Shown one piece after another: positions 8,832 to 17,993 of a stretch of DNA of 64,000 nucleotides (position 1 is the stretch's first letter; every line of letters starts with the position of its first letter). The notes under the pieces were generated by a model, which was given only the letters and a program-made list of their open reading frames with translations, made no database searches and was not told the origin of the DNA. The stretch comes from AWTP1-9 sp035703165 (GTDB lineage Bacteria > Bacteroidota > Bacteroidia > Chitinophagales > Chitinophagaceae): NCBI GenBank assembly GCA_035703165.1, contig DASSYR010000029.1, forward strand, positions 1 to 64,000, given 5' to 3'. The position numbers and the translations under genes were made by a program.

Positions 8832-9497
8832 ATGGAAAAAAAGTGTTTTCGTTTGTTATTTTTTGCTACCAGTGTGGTAATTGTTGCTTTTTTCTTTTCA
8901 TCTTGTTATTCCGAATCCACTGTAAAGCCAAGAGGGTACTTTAGAATTGATTTGCCTGTACAAAAAAATTATGAGTCCTTTAATCGCCCCGATTTTCCAT
9001 TTTCATTTGACTATCCTGTATATGGGAAGATAGTACAGGATAGTACTTTTTTTGAAGACCGGCCTCAAAGTCCCTATTGGCTGAACATTGATTTTCCCGA
9101 GTATGATGCTAAAATTTATCTTAGCTATTCACGTGTTAATGCAAAAGCAATTTTTAAATCCAAAACAAAAAACGGGTATAAAGATTCTATAGGAGTAAAT
9201 ACATTGGATAAGTTAATTAATGATGCTTTTGCACTCACCAACAAACACTCCATTAAAGCCAATGCTATTGATGAGATTGAAGTACATCCCTATACGGGAG
9301 TGAGCGGATTTATTTTTGAAGTGGGGGGAAATGCTGCTTCATTAAAGCAGTTTTATCTTACGGACTCTGCCAACCATTTTTTGAGAGGTGCCTTGTATTT
9401 TAATGCTGCGCCTAATGAAGATTCTGTAAAACCGGTAAGTCAGTTTTTGTTTCAGGATATGAAACAATTGGTAAATACATTGCGCTGGAATAAATAA
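8832..9497 (+). CDS. gldD: Gliding motility lipoprotein GldD
   Basis: The 221-residue protein starts with a lipoprotein signal ending in a lipobox-like FFSSC (Cys about 25), followed by the GldD hallmark PRGYFRIDLP and the PFSFDYPVYG region. GldD is a membrane-associated lipoprotein needed for gliding in Flavobacterium, where it supports the GldJ/GldK machinery linked to type IX secretion. It starts 16 bases after gldE, as in other Bacteroidota. Many non-gliding T9SS-bearing species keep it, so it does not prove that this organism glides. Confidence 0.93.
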   Translation: MEKKCFRLLFFATSVVIVAFFFSSCYSESTVKPRGYFRIDLPVQKNYESFNRPDFPFSFDYPVYGKIVQDSTFFEDRPQSPYWLNIDFPEYDAKIYLSYSRVNAKAIFKSKTKNGYKDSIGVNTLDKLINDAFALTNKHSIKANAIDEIEVHPYTGVSGFIFEVGGNAASLKQFYLTDSANHFLRGALYFNAAPNEDSVKPVSQFLFQDMKQLVNTLRWNK

Positions 9498-9850
9498 GTT
9501 TGCCAGGGGAAATCAGAATGTTTGATGTATAAACAAGAGTTAAGTCAGGTTGTTGGCTTAAAAATTGTTAACTTTTAAATTTTTAAGAAATATTTTTTAA
9601 AAAAGTCTCTTGTTTTAGTACTGAACAATATTCATTGATCTACGTTTGGGCAACTATTGTTTCACACATGAATATAATGAGTCCTAAAGAAAATGCTCTA
9701 ATAAAGAGGGTGTTCATTATTCAAGTATTTAATTATTAGATGCAGTAACCAGGTTGATGAGTATAAAAAAAGTCGCTAAATTGTTAAATGTAACTGCGCA
9801 TTAAGTAATCCGTGTACTACCTTTGGTAAACAATTAAATACAATTAAAAT
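9498..9850 (+). other. Intergenic region (353 bases) with a possible relic of a helix-turn-helix gene
   Basis: No supportable gene lies here. A 15-codon reading frame at 9757-9804 encodes MSIKKVAKLLNVTAH, which resembles the first helix of a LacI-type headpiece and then stops. A perfect -7-like TACCTTTG at 9818-9825 sits 26 bases before the TTG start of the DUF3109 gene and may be its promoter, but I see no matching -33 element. The rest is AT-rich with no clear hairpin. Confidence 0.4.
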
Positions 9851-10468
9851 TTGATAGCATTTGATAATATATTAGTTAGTGATGATGTTGTTTCCAGTCA
9901 ATTTGTTTGCGATCTGGCTTCGTGCAAGGGAGGGTGTTGCGAAGAGGGCGATGCGGGTGCGCCTTTGAGTGATGAGGAATTAGCCATTATTACTAATTTA
10001 TTTGAAATAATTAAGCCGTATTTAACTCAGGAGGCTTTACACCAAATAGAAGTTAATGGCAAGTATATTTATAATAAAGAATTTGGCTGGGTAACGCCAA
10101 CACTTCCCGGTGATAACGAAATATGTGTATATGGCTACAGGGATAAAAATGGAATTATTAAGTGTGCTTTTGAGCAAGCATATTATGATGGTAAAATACA
10201 ATGGAAAAAGCCTGTGTCTTGCCATCTCTTTCCTATTATAGCCAAAAAGTCAAAGGATAAAACGACCTGGCTGGTTAATTATGTACCACGAGAAATATTG
10301 TGCAGGCCAGCCTGTGTAATGGGGGAGCATTTAAAAGTACCTGTTTATGAGTTTTTAAAAGAACCATTGATTAGAAAATTTGGAAAAGATTTTTATGAAG
10401 CATTAGAGGCAACAGCCAAAACCTTTTTTAAGATGGACAGGCAAGTGGAAATTACAGAAAGGGATTAA
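9851..10468 (+). CDS. DUF3109 family cysteine-rich protein
   Basis: The 205-residue protein carries the DUF3109 signature near its N-terminus, VCDLASCKGGCCEEGDAGAP. More conserved Cys follow, in positions that could bind a metal or Fe-S cluster (EICVYGYRD, IKCAFEQAYYDG, VSCHLFPI, ILCRPACVMGEH). Biochemical function is unknown. The start is TTG at 9851, giving MIAFDN, which lines up with the usual family N-terminus (MI, then a short strand before the Cys motif). It ends 21 bases before lutB and may share its transcript. It has no signal peptide, so it is cytoplasmic. Confidence 0.85.
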   Translation: MIAFDNILVSDDVVSSQFVCDLASCKGGCCEEGDAGAPLSDEELAIITNLFEIIKPYLTQEALHQIEVNGKYIYNKEFGWVTPTLPGDNEICVYGYRDKNGIIKCAFEQAYYDGKIQWKKPVSCHLFPIIAKKSKDKTTWLVNYVPREILCRPACVMGEHLKVPVYEFLKEPLIRKFGKDFYEALEATAKTFFKMDRQVEITERD

Positions 10469-10489
10469 TCAAATATACAGTTAACGATT

Positions 10490-11869
10490 ATGAGTGAAAG
10501 CGGATCAATTTTTTTAGCAAAGAGTACCGTTAAAGCGGGTGACAAAGAACACCGGCGTAAAATAAATTTTAATATTGGTAAATATGATTCCGTAGTGCCA
10601 TTGGGTAAACAACAGTTTACAGATATTACTACGGCAAGAGAAAGAGCTAAGAACGTTAAATGGAGGGCTATTGAAACGCTTGATAAACAGTTGGAAGATT
10701 TTGAGCTAAATTTTACCCAACGGGGAGGCAAAGTTATTTGGGCAGAGAATGGGGAGCAGGCTTTAAAAGAAATTATTACGATTTGCACAGAAAAAAGCTG
10801 TAAGACAGTAGTAAAAAGCAAATCCATGGCTACTGAGGAGATTCATTTAAATGATTTTCTTGAAAAAAATGATATTGAAAGTATTGAAACAGATTTGGGA
10901 GAGTACATTCAACAATTAGATGGCGAGGCCCCTTACCATATTGTTACACCCGCTATGCATAAAAGCAAAGAAGATGTAGCCAAACTTTTTGCTGAAAAAC
11001 TGGGAACAGATCCCAGGTTTACTCCCGAAGAACTTACCCAGGTAGCCCGAAATGTGTTGCGAAAAAAATTTGTTCAGGCAGAAATAGGAATTACCGGCGC
11101 CAATTTTATTATTGCTGATATAGGGGGCGTGGCTATAACGGAAAATGAAGGAAATGCCCGACTGAGTTGCGCTTTTCCTAAAACTCATATTGTAATTGTT
11201 GGTATTGAAAAAGTAATTCCTTCGATGAGTGATTTGGGATTATTTTGGCCGCTTTTATCTACTTATGGTACTGGACAAAAAATAACTGTGTATAATAGTA
11301 TCGTACTGGGACCAAAACAGGAAGGTGAAAATGACGGCCCGGAGGATATGTATGTAATATTACTCGATAATGGCCGTACTAATATTTTAGCTAACGAAAA
11401 AGCAAGAGAGAGTTTGTATTGCATTCGTTGTGGCGCTTGTTTAAATGCTTGCCCGGTTTATAAAACAATAGGAGGACATTCTTATGGAGCAACCTATAGT
11501 GGTCCCATTGGCAGCGTGATTACACCACATTTAAAAGGGATGAATGAATATAAACACCTTAGCTATGCTTCTTCTTTATGTGGTAATTGTACGGAAGTTT
11601 GTGCAGTAAAAATTAATCTTCATGAATTATTGTTGCAAAACCGGTATGAAGCGGTAGAGAAAGGAAATACGTCTTTTGCTGAAAGGGCGGCTTGGAAAAT
11701 ATGGAAAATTGCATCGCTTAATCGAAGGCTGATGAATCTTAGTAATGATAAATTGAAAAACAAGGTGGTAAATCATTTGTTTAAAGCCTGGAAGCAAAAT
11801 CGTAGTGAGTTACAATTTTCTGGAAAAACATTTAACCAACTTTGGAAGGAAAGGAAAAATACTTTATAG
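10490..11869 (+). CDS. lutB: Lactate utilization iron-sulfur protein LutB
   Basis: The 459-residue protein has an N-terminal LUD domain and two C-terminal 4Fe-4S cluster motifs, CIRCGACLNACPVY (about residue 311) and CGNCTEVCAVKI (about 364). A C-terminal helical extension follows. In Bacillus, LutA, LutB and LutC together oxidise L-lactate to pyruvate. Only LutB lies here; a LutC is found about 18 kb downstream after ftsH, and no LutA is in the window. The split is common in Bacteroidota. It is likely co-transcribed with the DUF3109 gene. Confidence 0.93.
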   Translation: MSESGSIFLAKSTVKAGDKEHRRKINFNIGKYDSVVPLGKQQFTDITTARERAKNVKWRAIETLDKQLEDFELNFTQRGGKVIWAENGEQALKEIITICTEKSCKTVVKSKSMATEEIHLNDFLEKNDIESIETDLGEYIQQLDGEAPYHIVTPAMHKSKEDVAKLFAEKLGTDPRFTPEELTQVARNVLRKKFVQAEIGITGANFIIADIGGVAITENEGNARLSCAFPKTHIVIVGIEKVIPSMSDLGLFWPLLSTYGTGQKITVYNSIVLGPKQEGENDGPEDMYVILLDNGRTNILANEKARESLYCIRCGACLNACPVYKTIGGHSYGATYSGPIGSVITPHLKGMNEYKHLSYASSLCGNCTEVCAVKINLHELLLQNRYEAVEKGNTSFAERAAWKIWKIASLNRRLMNLSNDKLKNKVVNHLFKAWKQNRSELQFSGKTFNQLWKERKNTL

Positions 11870-11951
11870 CATTCGTATTTTTCCTGTATTTAAAATAATT
11901 GCAAATTAATTGCCCCCGCTTTGTTAAATTGTATTTCTATTAAAGATACCG

Positions 11952-13283
11952 ATGCTATTATTTTTTGCAGAAGAAAATACGGAAAGACTTTTTTACATAA
12001 CTGATTTACTTTTGCGCCAGCTTGCTTGTGTGCAGACGGAAATAACCACCGATAAGGAAGTTTTCAAGTCTTATGCAGGCCCCAAAATAAACTATAGCGC
12101 TGAAAGAATATGTGTTGATGAATTTAATATAAAACCGCATTCTCTTTTATTTGAAGAAGATATTCAGCAGCATGCTATTGAATGTTTTAATAAAAATGGC
12201 CTAAAATTTTTTTTTAAAAATGAAGGAGATGATTTGGGGTTTGACGTACTAGCTGCTTCTTTTTATGTTGTTACCCGGTACGAAGAATATTTACCTTATG
12301 AGGAAGATGAGTATGGAAGGTATCCTTATACTAATTCACTTGCGTATAAGGAAGATTTTTTACACCTGCCGTTAGTTAACATTTGGGCTACGGATTTAAA
12401 AAATGCATTGAAGCAAAAATTTTCATCATTTAAAATTTCCGATAATGATTTTCGGTTTATTCCAACCTATGATATAGACATTGCCTTTTCTTTTAGAAGC
12501 AAAGGATTTATAAGGAGTATAGGTGGATGGGTAAAAAACTTTTTTAATGGAGAATGGACTCTTTTAAAAAAACGTATTGAAGTAAAACGTGGAAAAAAGC
12601 AAGACCCTTATGATTGTTATGAGTGGTTAGATGGCTTGCATGAAAATTTAAAATTATTGCCGGTGTATTTTTTTCTGGTTGCAGATAGGCAGACTGGATT
12701 TGATAAAAATATTTCTCCAGCCAACGAAGAGCTTGGGAAATTAATAAAGCGTCATGCGGAAAAATATTTTGTAGGAGTACATCCGTCATGGAAAAGCAAT
12801 GAAAGTGAGAATATATTGAAGAAGGAAATTGAAACCATGGGACAACTATCCGGAAGTAGAAAAATTGTTATCAGCAGGCAACACTATATAAAAATGAAAT
12901 TGCCAGAAACATACCAACGATTAATAAATGCAGGTATTGAGCTGGATTTTTCTATGGGTTACGGATCAGTAAATGGATTTCGGGCTTCTATAGCCTCTCC
13001 TTTTAAGTGGTTTGATATAACCAAAAATGAATTAACCGGGCTTACTGTTTATCCTTTCTGTTTTATGGATGCTAATTCTTTTTACGAGTTAAAACAAACC
13101 CCTGAACAAGCTTATAATGAATTGAGACAATTGTATAGTACTGTAAAAAAAATAAATGGAACCTTTGTTACTGTATGGCATAACCACTTTTTAGGTACAG
13201 ACCCCCAATTTATTGGGTGGAAAGAAATGTATGAATTGTTTTTGCGGGAAGACCTATACTGGGATTTTCTTGAACCAGCCTAA
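11952..13283 (+). CDS. Polysaccharide deacetylase-like protein with N-terminal DUF7033-type region
   Basis: The 443-residue protein has no signal peptide. The N-terminal 170 residues (including ASFYVVTRYEEYLPYEEDEY) look like the region that precedes NodB-like domains in a Bacteroidota family. The NodB-like barrel starts at FIPTYDIDIAFSF, which carries the Asp pair expected for metal and catalysis. It continues through GVHPSWKSNES and ends with a TVWHNHFLG motif. A role in carbohydrate deacetylation or surface polysaccharide processing is inferred from the fold. The substrate is unknown. Confidence 0.8.
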   Translation: MLLFFAEENTERLFYITDLLLRQLACVQTEITTDKEVFKSYAGPKINYSAERICVDEFNIKPHSLLFEEDIQQHAIECFNKNGLKFFFKNEGDDLGFDVLAASFYVVTRYEEYLPYEEDEYGRYPYTNSLAYKEDFLHLPLVNIWATDLKNALKQKFSSFKISDNDFRFIPTYDIDIAFSFRSKGFIRSIGGWVKNFFNGEWTLLKKRIEVKRGKKQDPYDCYEWLDGLHENLKLLPVYFFLVADRQTGFDKNISPANEELGKLIKRHAEKYFVGVHPSWKSNESENILKKEIETMGQLSGSRKIVISRQHYIKMKLPETYQRLINAGIELDFSMGYGSVNGFRASIASPFKWFDITKNELTGLTVYPFCFMDANSFYELKQTPEQAYNELRQLYSTVKKINGTFVTVWHNHFLGTDPQFIGWKEMYELFLREDLYWDFLEPA

Positions 13284-13292
13284 CTGCTTTAT

Positions 13293-14231
13293 TTACTCTT
13301 TTTTTGAGTAGCTGTTGTTTACGAGGTAAACTCCATATAAAGTGATAGCTCCTCCTACTACTATAAAAGAAGTGAGTTTTTCATCAAAAAGCATCGCTCC
13401 CAAAACAACAGCTACAATCGGATTAATATAAGCATAAATAGAAGCTTGGCTGGTAGGCAAATGTTGTAATGCATATATGTAAGCAATAAAAGATAATATG
13501 GAGCCGAAAAGTATTAAGTAAGCAATAGCGGCCCATCCCTGCCAGGGAATTGAGGAGAGGGGAACTGATAGGCCCGTAAACCCGGATATGCTATACATGA
13601 CAAGCCCAGACATCAACATTTGTAAACCAACTCCAAAATATGGGTTAAAATTTTTGGCTTGTTTTTTAGTATAAATACTTCCCCATGCCCATGCCAGGGA
13701 AGCGGTAAGTGATAAAAAAATGCCAAAACGAAAATCTGCATTTAGAAAATCCAAAAGGTGTTCAAAAAAAATTACACAGATTCCTCCAAATCCCAATAAC
13801 AGGCCGATAACTGCTTTTGTTTTTATTTTTTCATTCTTACTGAATAATCCAATCAATACAATCCATAAAGGAATGATAGCCCCAATTATTGAGCCCAGTC
13901 CGGCAGAAATATATTTTACTCCCCATGTTGAGAGGCCATTGCTTAGTATAAAATTTAAAAGACTCATGGTTATAATGGGTAACCAGTCTTTTCCTTTAGG
14001 AAAACTAAAGCCTTGGTTTAAAAAGAAAAGGATATATAAAATACCTCCCACAAATTGTCTTATGCCAGCCAGTTGCAAAGGATGTACATATATTACACCT
14101 TGTTTAGAGGCAAGCCAGGTAGTTCCCCAAAAAAAACATATAAAGGCCAGAGCCAGGTAAGCCTTGCCACGTGTTCCTTTAAACGGAGAAAATTTGTGGG
14201 TAACAATGGTATTTATTGTTTTATCAATCAA
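13293..14231 (-). CDS. EamA/DMT-family transporter
   Basis: The 312-residue protein has about ten membrane helices arranged as two EamA repeats; the first begins ALAFICFFWGTTWLASKQG and the second near GIFLSLTASLAWAWGS. A short basic cytosolic N-terminus precedes them. Members of this family export metabolites such as amino acids or nucleobases; the substrate here cannot be told. It starts 24 bases after purH on the same strand, so it is probably the last gene of that transcript, and a purine-related substrate is possible but unproven. Confidence 0.9.
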   Translation of the reverse strand: MIDKTINTIVTHKFSPFKGTRGKAYLALAFICFFWGTTWLASKQGVIYVHPLQLAGIRQFVGGILYILFFLNQGFSFPKGKDWLPIITMSLLNFILSNGLSTWGVKYISAGLGSIIGAIIPLWIVLIGLFSKNEKIKTKAVIGLLLGFGGICVIFFEHLLDFLNADFRFGIFLSLTASLAWAWGSIYTKKQAKNFNPYFGVGLQMLMSGLVMYSISGFTGLSVPLSSIPWQGWAAIAYLILFGSILSFIAYIYALQHLPTSQASIYAYINPIVAVVLGAMLFDEKLTSFIVVGGAITLYGVYLVNNSYSKKE

Positions 14232-14255
14232 GATAGATGTTTAATGATATTATTA

Positions 14256-15761
14256 TCAATGTTTAAAATGTCTCAGGCCTGTTATTACCATAGCCAGGTT
14301 ATGTTGCTTGCAATATTCAATGGAATCGTTGTCCCGGATAGAACCGCCTGGTTGGATAAAAGCGGAGATACCAGCTTCATGCCCCATCTTTACACAATCA
14401 TTAAAGGGGAAAAAAGCATCACTGGCCATAACAGCGCCATTTAGATCAAACTTGAATTGTTTAGCCTTTTCAACTGCTTGCCGTAATGAATCAATACGAC
14501 TGGTTTGACCACATCCCTTACCCGTTAGTTGTTTGTTCTTCACCAAAGCAATTGCATTTGATTTTAAATGCTTGCATACAATATTAGCAAAGACCAAATC
14601 TTCTCTCTCTGCTACGGTTGTTTCTCTTCCACCAGTTTCTTTCCATTCTGCATAATTGCCAGTATCATTTTGCTGCGCTAAAACACCGTTTAATGCAGAT
14701 TTATATTGAGAAGAAGGTAAGGAGATATTTTTTTGCTTTAATAAAATCCGGTTCTTTTTCGTTTGCAATACACTCAAGGCATCAGCATTAAAATTTTTTG
14801 CTATTAAAACTTCAAAGAAAATTTCATTGATGGCCTCTGCCGTTATCTTGTCAACTATAGAATTGCAAATTAGTACCCCACCAAAGGCACTCTCAGGATC
14901 ACCCGCCAGAGCTGCGTCCCAACTTTCTTTTAATGCAGGTCTTGATGCGATACCGCAAACATTAGTATGTTTGATAATAGCAAAAGTTGTTTCAGTAAAT
15001 TCGTTGATAAGCTGTACCGCCGCATCTACATCCACTAAATTGTTATAGGAAAGTTCTTTACCATGCAGTTTTTCGAACACTCCATCAAGATCACCATAAA
15101 AAATTCCTTGCTGATGCGGATTTTCTCCATACCGCAAAATATTTTTCTTAGAGCTGAAAGGATTGAAAAAACGAGTCTGATTAAAATAGTTGGAAATAGC
15201 GATGTCATAACCCGTACACACGTCAAATGCTTTGGCAGCAAATAATCTTCTTTGTTCTAAAGTAGTTTCGCCCTTTTGTTCCGTTAATATTTGTTCAAGC
15301 AATGAATAATCAATTTTAGAAGCAACTACTACCACATCTTTGTGGTTTTTAGCCGCCGCACGAATCATAGAAGGACCGCCTATATCAATTTTTTCAATAA
15401 TTGCTTTTTCATCTGTGGTAGAAGCCACTGTTTCTTCAAACGGGTATAAGTCCACAATTACTAAATCAATTTCAGGAATATTAAACTGTCTCATTTCCTG
15501 TACATCTGTTTCATCATCTCTTCTACCTAAAATGCCTCCAAATACAGAAGGATGTAATGTTTTAACACGACCACCTAAAATAGATGGATAACCGGTTATT
15601 GATTCGGCTGCTACTACCGGTATATTCAATTGTTCAATAAATTTTTGTGTACCACCGGTTGAATAAATTTTTACACCTAGTGAATGCAACTGTTGTACAA
15701 TGTTTTCGAGCCCGTCCTTGTAAAAAACAGAGATGAGTGCAGACTGAATTTTTTTGTTCAT
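14256..15761 (-). CDS. purH: Bifunctional AICAR formyltransferase / IMP cyclohydrolase PurH
   Basis: PurH does the last two steps of IMP synthesis. The N-terminal MGS-like cyclohydrolase domain shows IYSTGGTQKFIEQL and LGGRVKTLHPSVFGGIL. The C-terminal formyltransferase shows RYGENPHQQ, IKHTNVCGIA and the end motif QPGGSIRDNDSIEYC. At 501 residues it is close to the family length. It has its own promoter inside the 3' end of comEC and a GC-rich leader with alternative hairpins. The EamA transporter follows closely. Confidence 0.97.
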   Translation of the reverse strand: MNKKIQSALISVFYKDGLENIVQQLHSLGVKIYSTGGTQKFIEQLNIPVVAAESITGYPSILGGRVKTLHPSVFGGILGRRDDETDVQEMRQFNIPEIDLVIVDLYPFEETVASTTDEKAIIEKIDIGGPSMIRAAAKNHKDVVVVASKIDYSLLEQILTEQKGETTLEQRRLFAAKAFDVCTGYDIAISNYFNQTRFFNPFSSKKNILRYGENPHQQGIFYGDLDGVFEKLHGKELSYNNLVDVDAAVQLINEFTETTFAIIKHTNVCGIASRPALKESWDAALAGDPESAFGGVLICNSIVDKITAEAINEIFFEVLIAKNFNADALSVLQTKKNRILLKQKNISLPSSQYKSALNGVLAQQNDTGNYAEWKETGGRETTVAEREDLVFANIVCKHLKSNAIALVKNKQLTGKGCGQTSRIDSLRQAVEKAKQFKFDLNGAVMASDAFFPFNDCVKMGHEAGISAFIQPGGSIRDNDSIEYCKQHNLAMVITGLRHFKH

Positions 15762-15826
15762 AAAATTTAGAAAATTGAATTAGATACGGCAAGCAAGACA
15801 TCCCGCCTGCCAGATGGTAGCGAGAC
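15762..15826 (-). promoter_or_regulatory. GC-rich purH 5' leader with two competing hairpins
   Basis: The roughly 65-base leader stands out as GC-rich in AT-rich surroundings. Hairpin A pairs CGTCTCGC (15827-15820) with GCGGGATG (15806-15799), with two G-U pairs. Hairpin B pairs GGCAGGC (15811-15805) with GCTTGCC (15794-15788), with one G-U pair. The 3' arm of A and the 5' arm of B share two bases and are interleaved, so both cannot form fully together. No U-tract follows, so any control would act on translation or stability. It matches no riboswitch class I know. Confidence 0.4.
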
Positions 15827-15830
15827 GGCG

Positions 15831-15861
15831 CAAAGGTAACTTAATGGAGATTTATGACAAA
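15831..15861 (-). promoter_or_regulatory. purH promoter, full Bacteroidota consensus
   Basis: On the minus strand TTTG (15861-15858) is separated by exactly 19 bases from TACCTTTG (15838-15831). Both elements match the Bacteroidota consensus TTTG-N19-TAnnTTTG without a mismatch. The start point would be near 15826. The -33 element lies inside the last codons of comEC, so purH can be expressed apart from the genes upstream. Confidence 0.65.
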
Positions 15862-17931
15862 AGCCCCTTTATCAACAACTGAAAAGCAAGCCAGACCTGC
15901 GTTTAAACACTCTTTCTGCCATTTCTCCACTTTCCATTTAGGGTTGGAAGCATCAAAGATGATTTGCTTACAATCAACCGTTTTGAGTAAGTTACTAATG
16001 TAAAGCTTTGGGTTTTTGGAAATGATGACTATATCTGCCTTTATTTTTTCATTTAATTTTTCAAAATGGTAGTTGGTATCAATTAATAGGATTTTTTGAT
16101 TATAGAAAAAAAAGTAATGGTTGTTTGCTATTAGTGATGAAAGAGAGTTCGTTAAATTAATTCTGTGTAAGACACGGGAGGGTTTTAAATGGAAGTTTCT
16201 GAGAAAATCATCTTCCAGCAAAATACGATCGCCGACAAAAAAATATTGTCTGCCCTCTATAAAGTCAATAGCCGTATGCTGAGGAATGTTATACACAATT
16301 AATTTTTGTTGCTGAACTGATTGATAAAATGACCAGCTTCTTATAATCATAAATCCAATAAGAAAAACTAAACCGATTTTTAATCCTGTTTTTGTTTTTT
16401 GCAATAGCCAAAACGATAAACCGACAATGGCAATGTATAATGTAACCAGTTGTGGTATGTTGAAATACAAACTATCCCATAGCGAAAAAGGAAGATTTTC
16501 GATATGTTCAATAAAGTTGTTCATTATCCGGATTAATTCATGCAAAACAACACCTACATATTGTGCTATTAATGGAATAATGGAAATAGCACACAATAAT
16601 ATTTCACCCAACACAATTAAACTGGATAAGGGTACTGCCAGAATATTGGTAAAAAGAAAATAATTAGGAAACTGGTGAAAATGATAAATACTGATGGGGA
16701 TTGTGAGAATTTGGGCAGCAAGAGTAACGGCAGTTAACTTCCATACAAAATCAAGAATTTTATTTTTTATAGTAACCCAATGATAAATCGGCTTCATGTA
16801 AATGATAATGCTTAATACCGCTGCATACGATAATTGAAAACCTACATCCCATAACCAAAATGGATTATAGCTGAGTAATAGAAATGCTGAAGCTGCTAAA
16901 GTATTGTAAATGGAGACGGGTCGTTTTAAGTTTTCTCCCAGAACAATGCAAGTAAACATTACCGCGGAACGAATGACGGATGGACCGGCTCCGGCTAAAA
17001 TGGCAAATAACCATAGGCCGGCAACTACTAAAAACGGTTTGAGCCATTTGATATGGTTTCTTTTGTAAAGTGATTTTAGTAGAAAATTGAGTAACCAATA
17101 AATCAACCCGAGATGTAAGCCGGAAATGGCTACTACGTGTACTACACCGGTATTGGAATAAGATTGCACCAGTGTTTTATCTAAATCGTCCTTATAGCCA
17201 ATCAAAAGCGCTTCGGCTAACCCACGTTCTTTTTCCCCTGGAATATATCTTTTAAGGATATTAACGACCTTTTTTCTTACCTGGTAAATAAATTTTGTGA
17301 ACCAATTTTCTTTTTTTTCTTTCAAAAGAACGTATTCATCGGGCTTTAAATAAACCTGGAAATAAATATCCTGAAAAGCAGCATAACGTTCGTAATTAAA
17401 CGTGCCGGGATTATTGGAATTTTTAATGGGTTGAAGATTCTTTTTAATGATTATTTGTGAGCCATAATCCAATTTTAATGCATTGCTGTCTTTCTGAAAA
17501 TATAAAATAATTTGTCCTTTTACCGGTTTACTACCATTGCTATCTGCCAGGAGTGAAACAGATGCAACCGACTTAAGTGATTTTGTTTTTTCTGAAAGAG
17601 GTTCCTCTAAAGTTAGCTGCATGACATCGCCGGGATGATAATAGTTATTAAGCCAGGTTCTGTGATGTGCGGTGTTTTTGTAGTAGCTGAGTAACATTCC
17701 AAGTGCGATTAATAACAGGTTAATGGAAATTCCATTGAATGGATTCCATTTAAAAAGAAAAGTAATGTTACTAAAAGAGAGTGTGATAAAAGTAATTAGA
17801 GAAATAGCCAGAGTTATCCATGCTATTTCAGAGGGAATATTTGCATTCCATTGTAAAAGGATACCTGTTATCAAAGGGATGATAAGACGGAGAAACGGGG
17901 CTTCTTTCCAGACATAGGGTAGATAGGGCAT
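15841..17931 (-). CDS. comEC: ComEC/Rec2-family DNA-uptake membrane protein
   Basis: The 696-residue protein has N-terminal helices, a soluble DUF4131-type OB-like region (about 100-200), and a Competence domain with many helices that begins near ALLIGYKDDL and contains VVAISGLHLGLIYWLL. The C-terminal 150 residues take the place of the metallo-beta-lactamase domain, but I see no HxHxDH metal motif, as in several Bacteroidota ComEC proteins. It would form the inner-membrane channel for DNA uptake. No other competence genes are in the window. It lies between carB and purH on one strand. Confidence 0.9.
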   Translation of the reverse strand: MPYLPYVWKEAPFLRLIIPLITGILLQWNANIPSEIAWITLAISLITFITLSFSNITFLFKWNPFNGISINLLLIALGMLLSYYKNTAHHRTWLNNYYHPGDVMQLTLEEPLSEKTKSLKSVASVSLLADSNGSKPVKGQIILYFQKDSNALKLDYGSQIIIKKNLQPIKNSNNPGTFNYERYAAFQDIYFQVYLKPDEYVLLKEKKENWFTKFIYQVRKKVVNILKRYIPGEKERGLAEALLIGYKDDLDKTLVQSYSNTGVVHVVAISGLHLGLIYWLLNFLLKSLYKRNHIKWLKPFLVVAGLWLFAILAGAGPSVIRSAVMFTCIVLGENLKRPVSIYNTLAASAFLLLSYNPFWLWDVGFQLSYAAVLSIIIYMKPIYHWVTIKNKILDFVWKLTAVTLAAQILTIPISIYHFHQFPNYFLFTNILAVPLSSLIVLGEILLCAISIIPLIAQYVGVVLHELIRIMNNFIEHIENLPFSLWDSLYFNIPQLVTLYIAIVGLSFWLLQKTKTGLKIGLVFLIGFMIIRSWSFYQSVQQQKLIVYNIPQHTAIDFIEGRQYFFVGDRILLEDDFLRNFHLKPSRVLHRINLTNSLSSLIANNHYFFFYNQKILLIDTNYHFEKLNEKIKADIVIISKNPKLYISNLLKTVDCKQIIFDASNPKWKVEKWQKECLNAGLACFSVVDKGAFVINLH

Positions 17932-17993
17932 AATATAAAACTACCCAAAAGTTACAGAACTTACGGGTATAGAAACAATATGTTGTACAGAAT

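Noticed and set aside
15841..16330. An intact metallo-beta-lactamase domain at the C-terminus of ComEC
   Set aside because: The HxHxDH metal motif is absent, so a nuclease function for this part is not supported.
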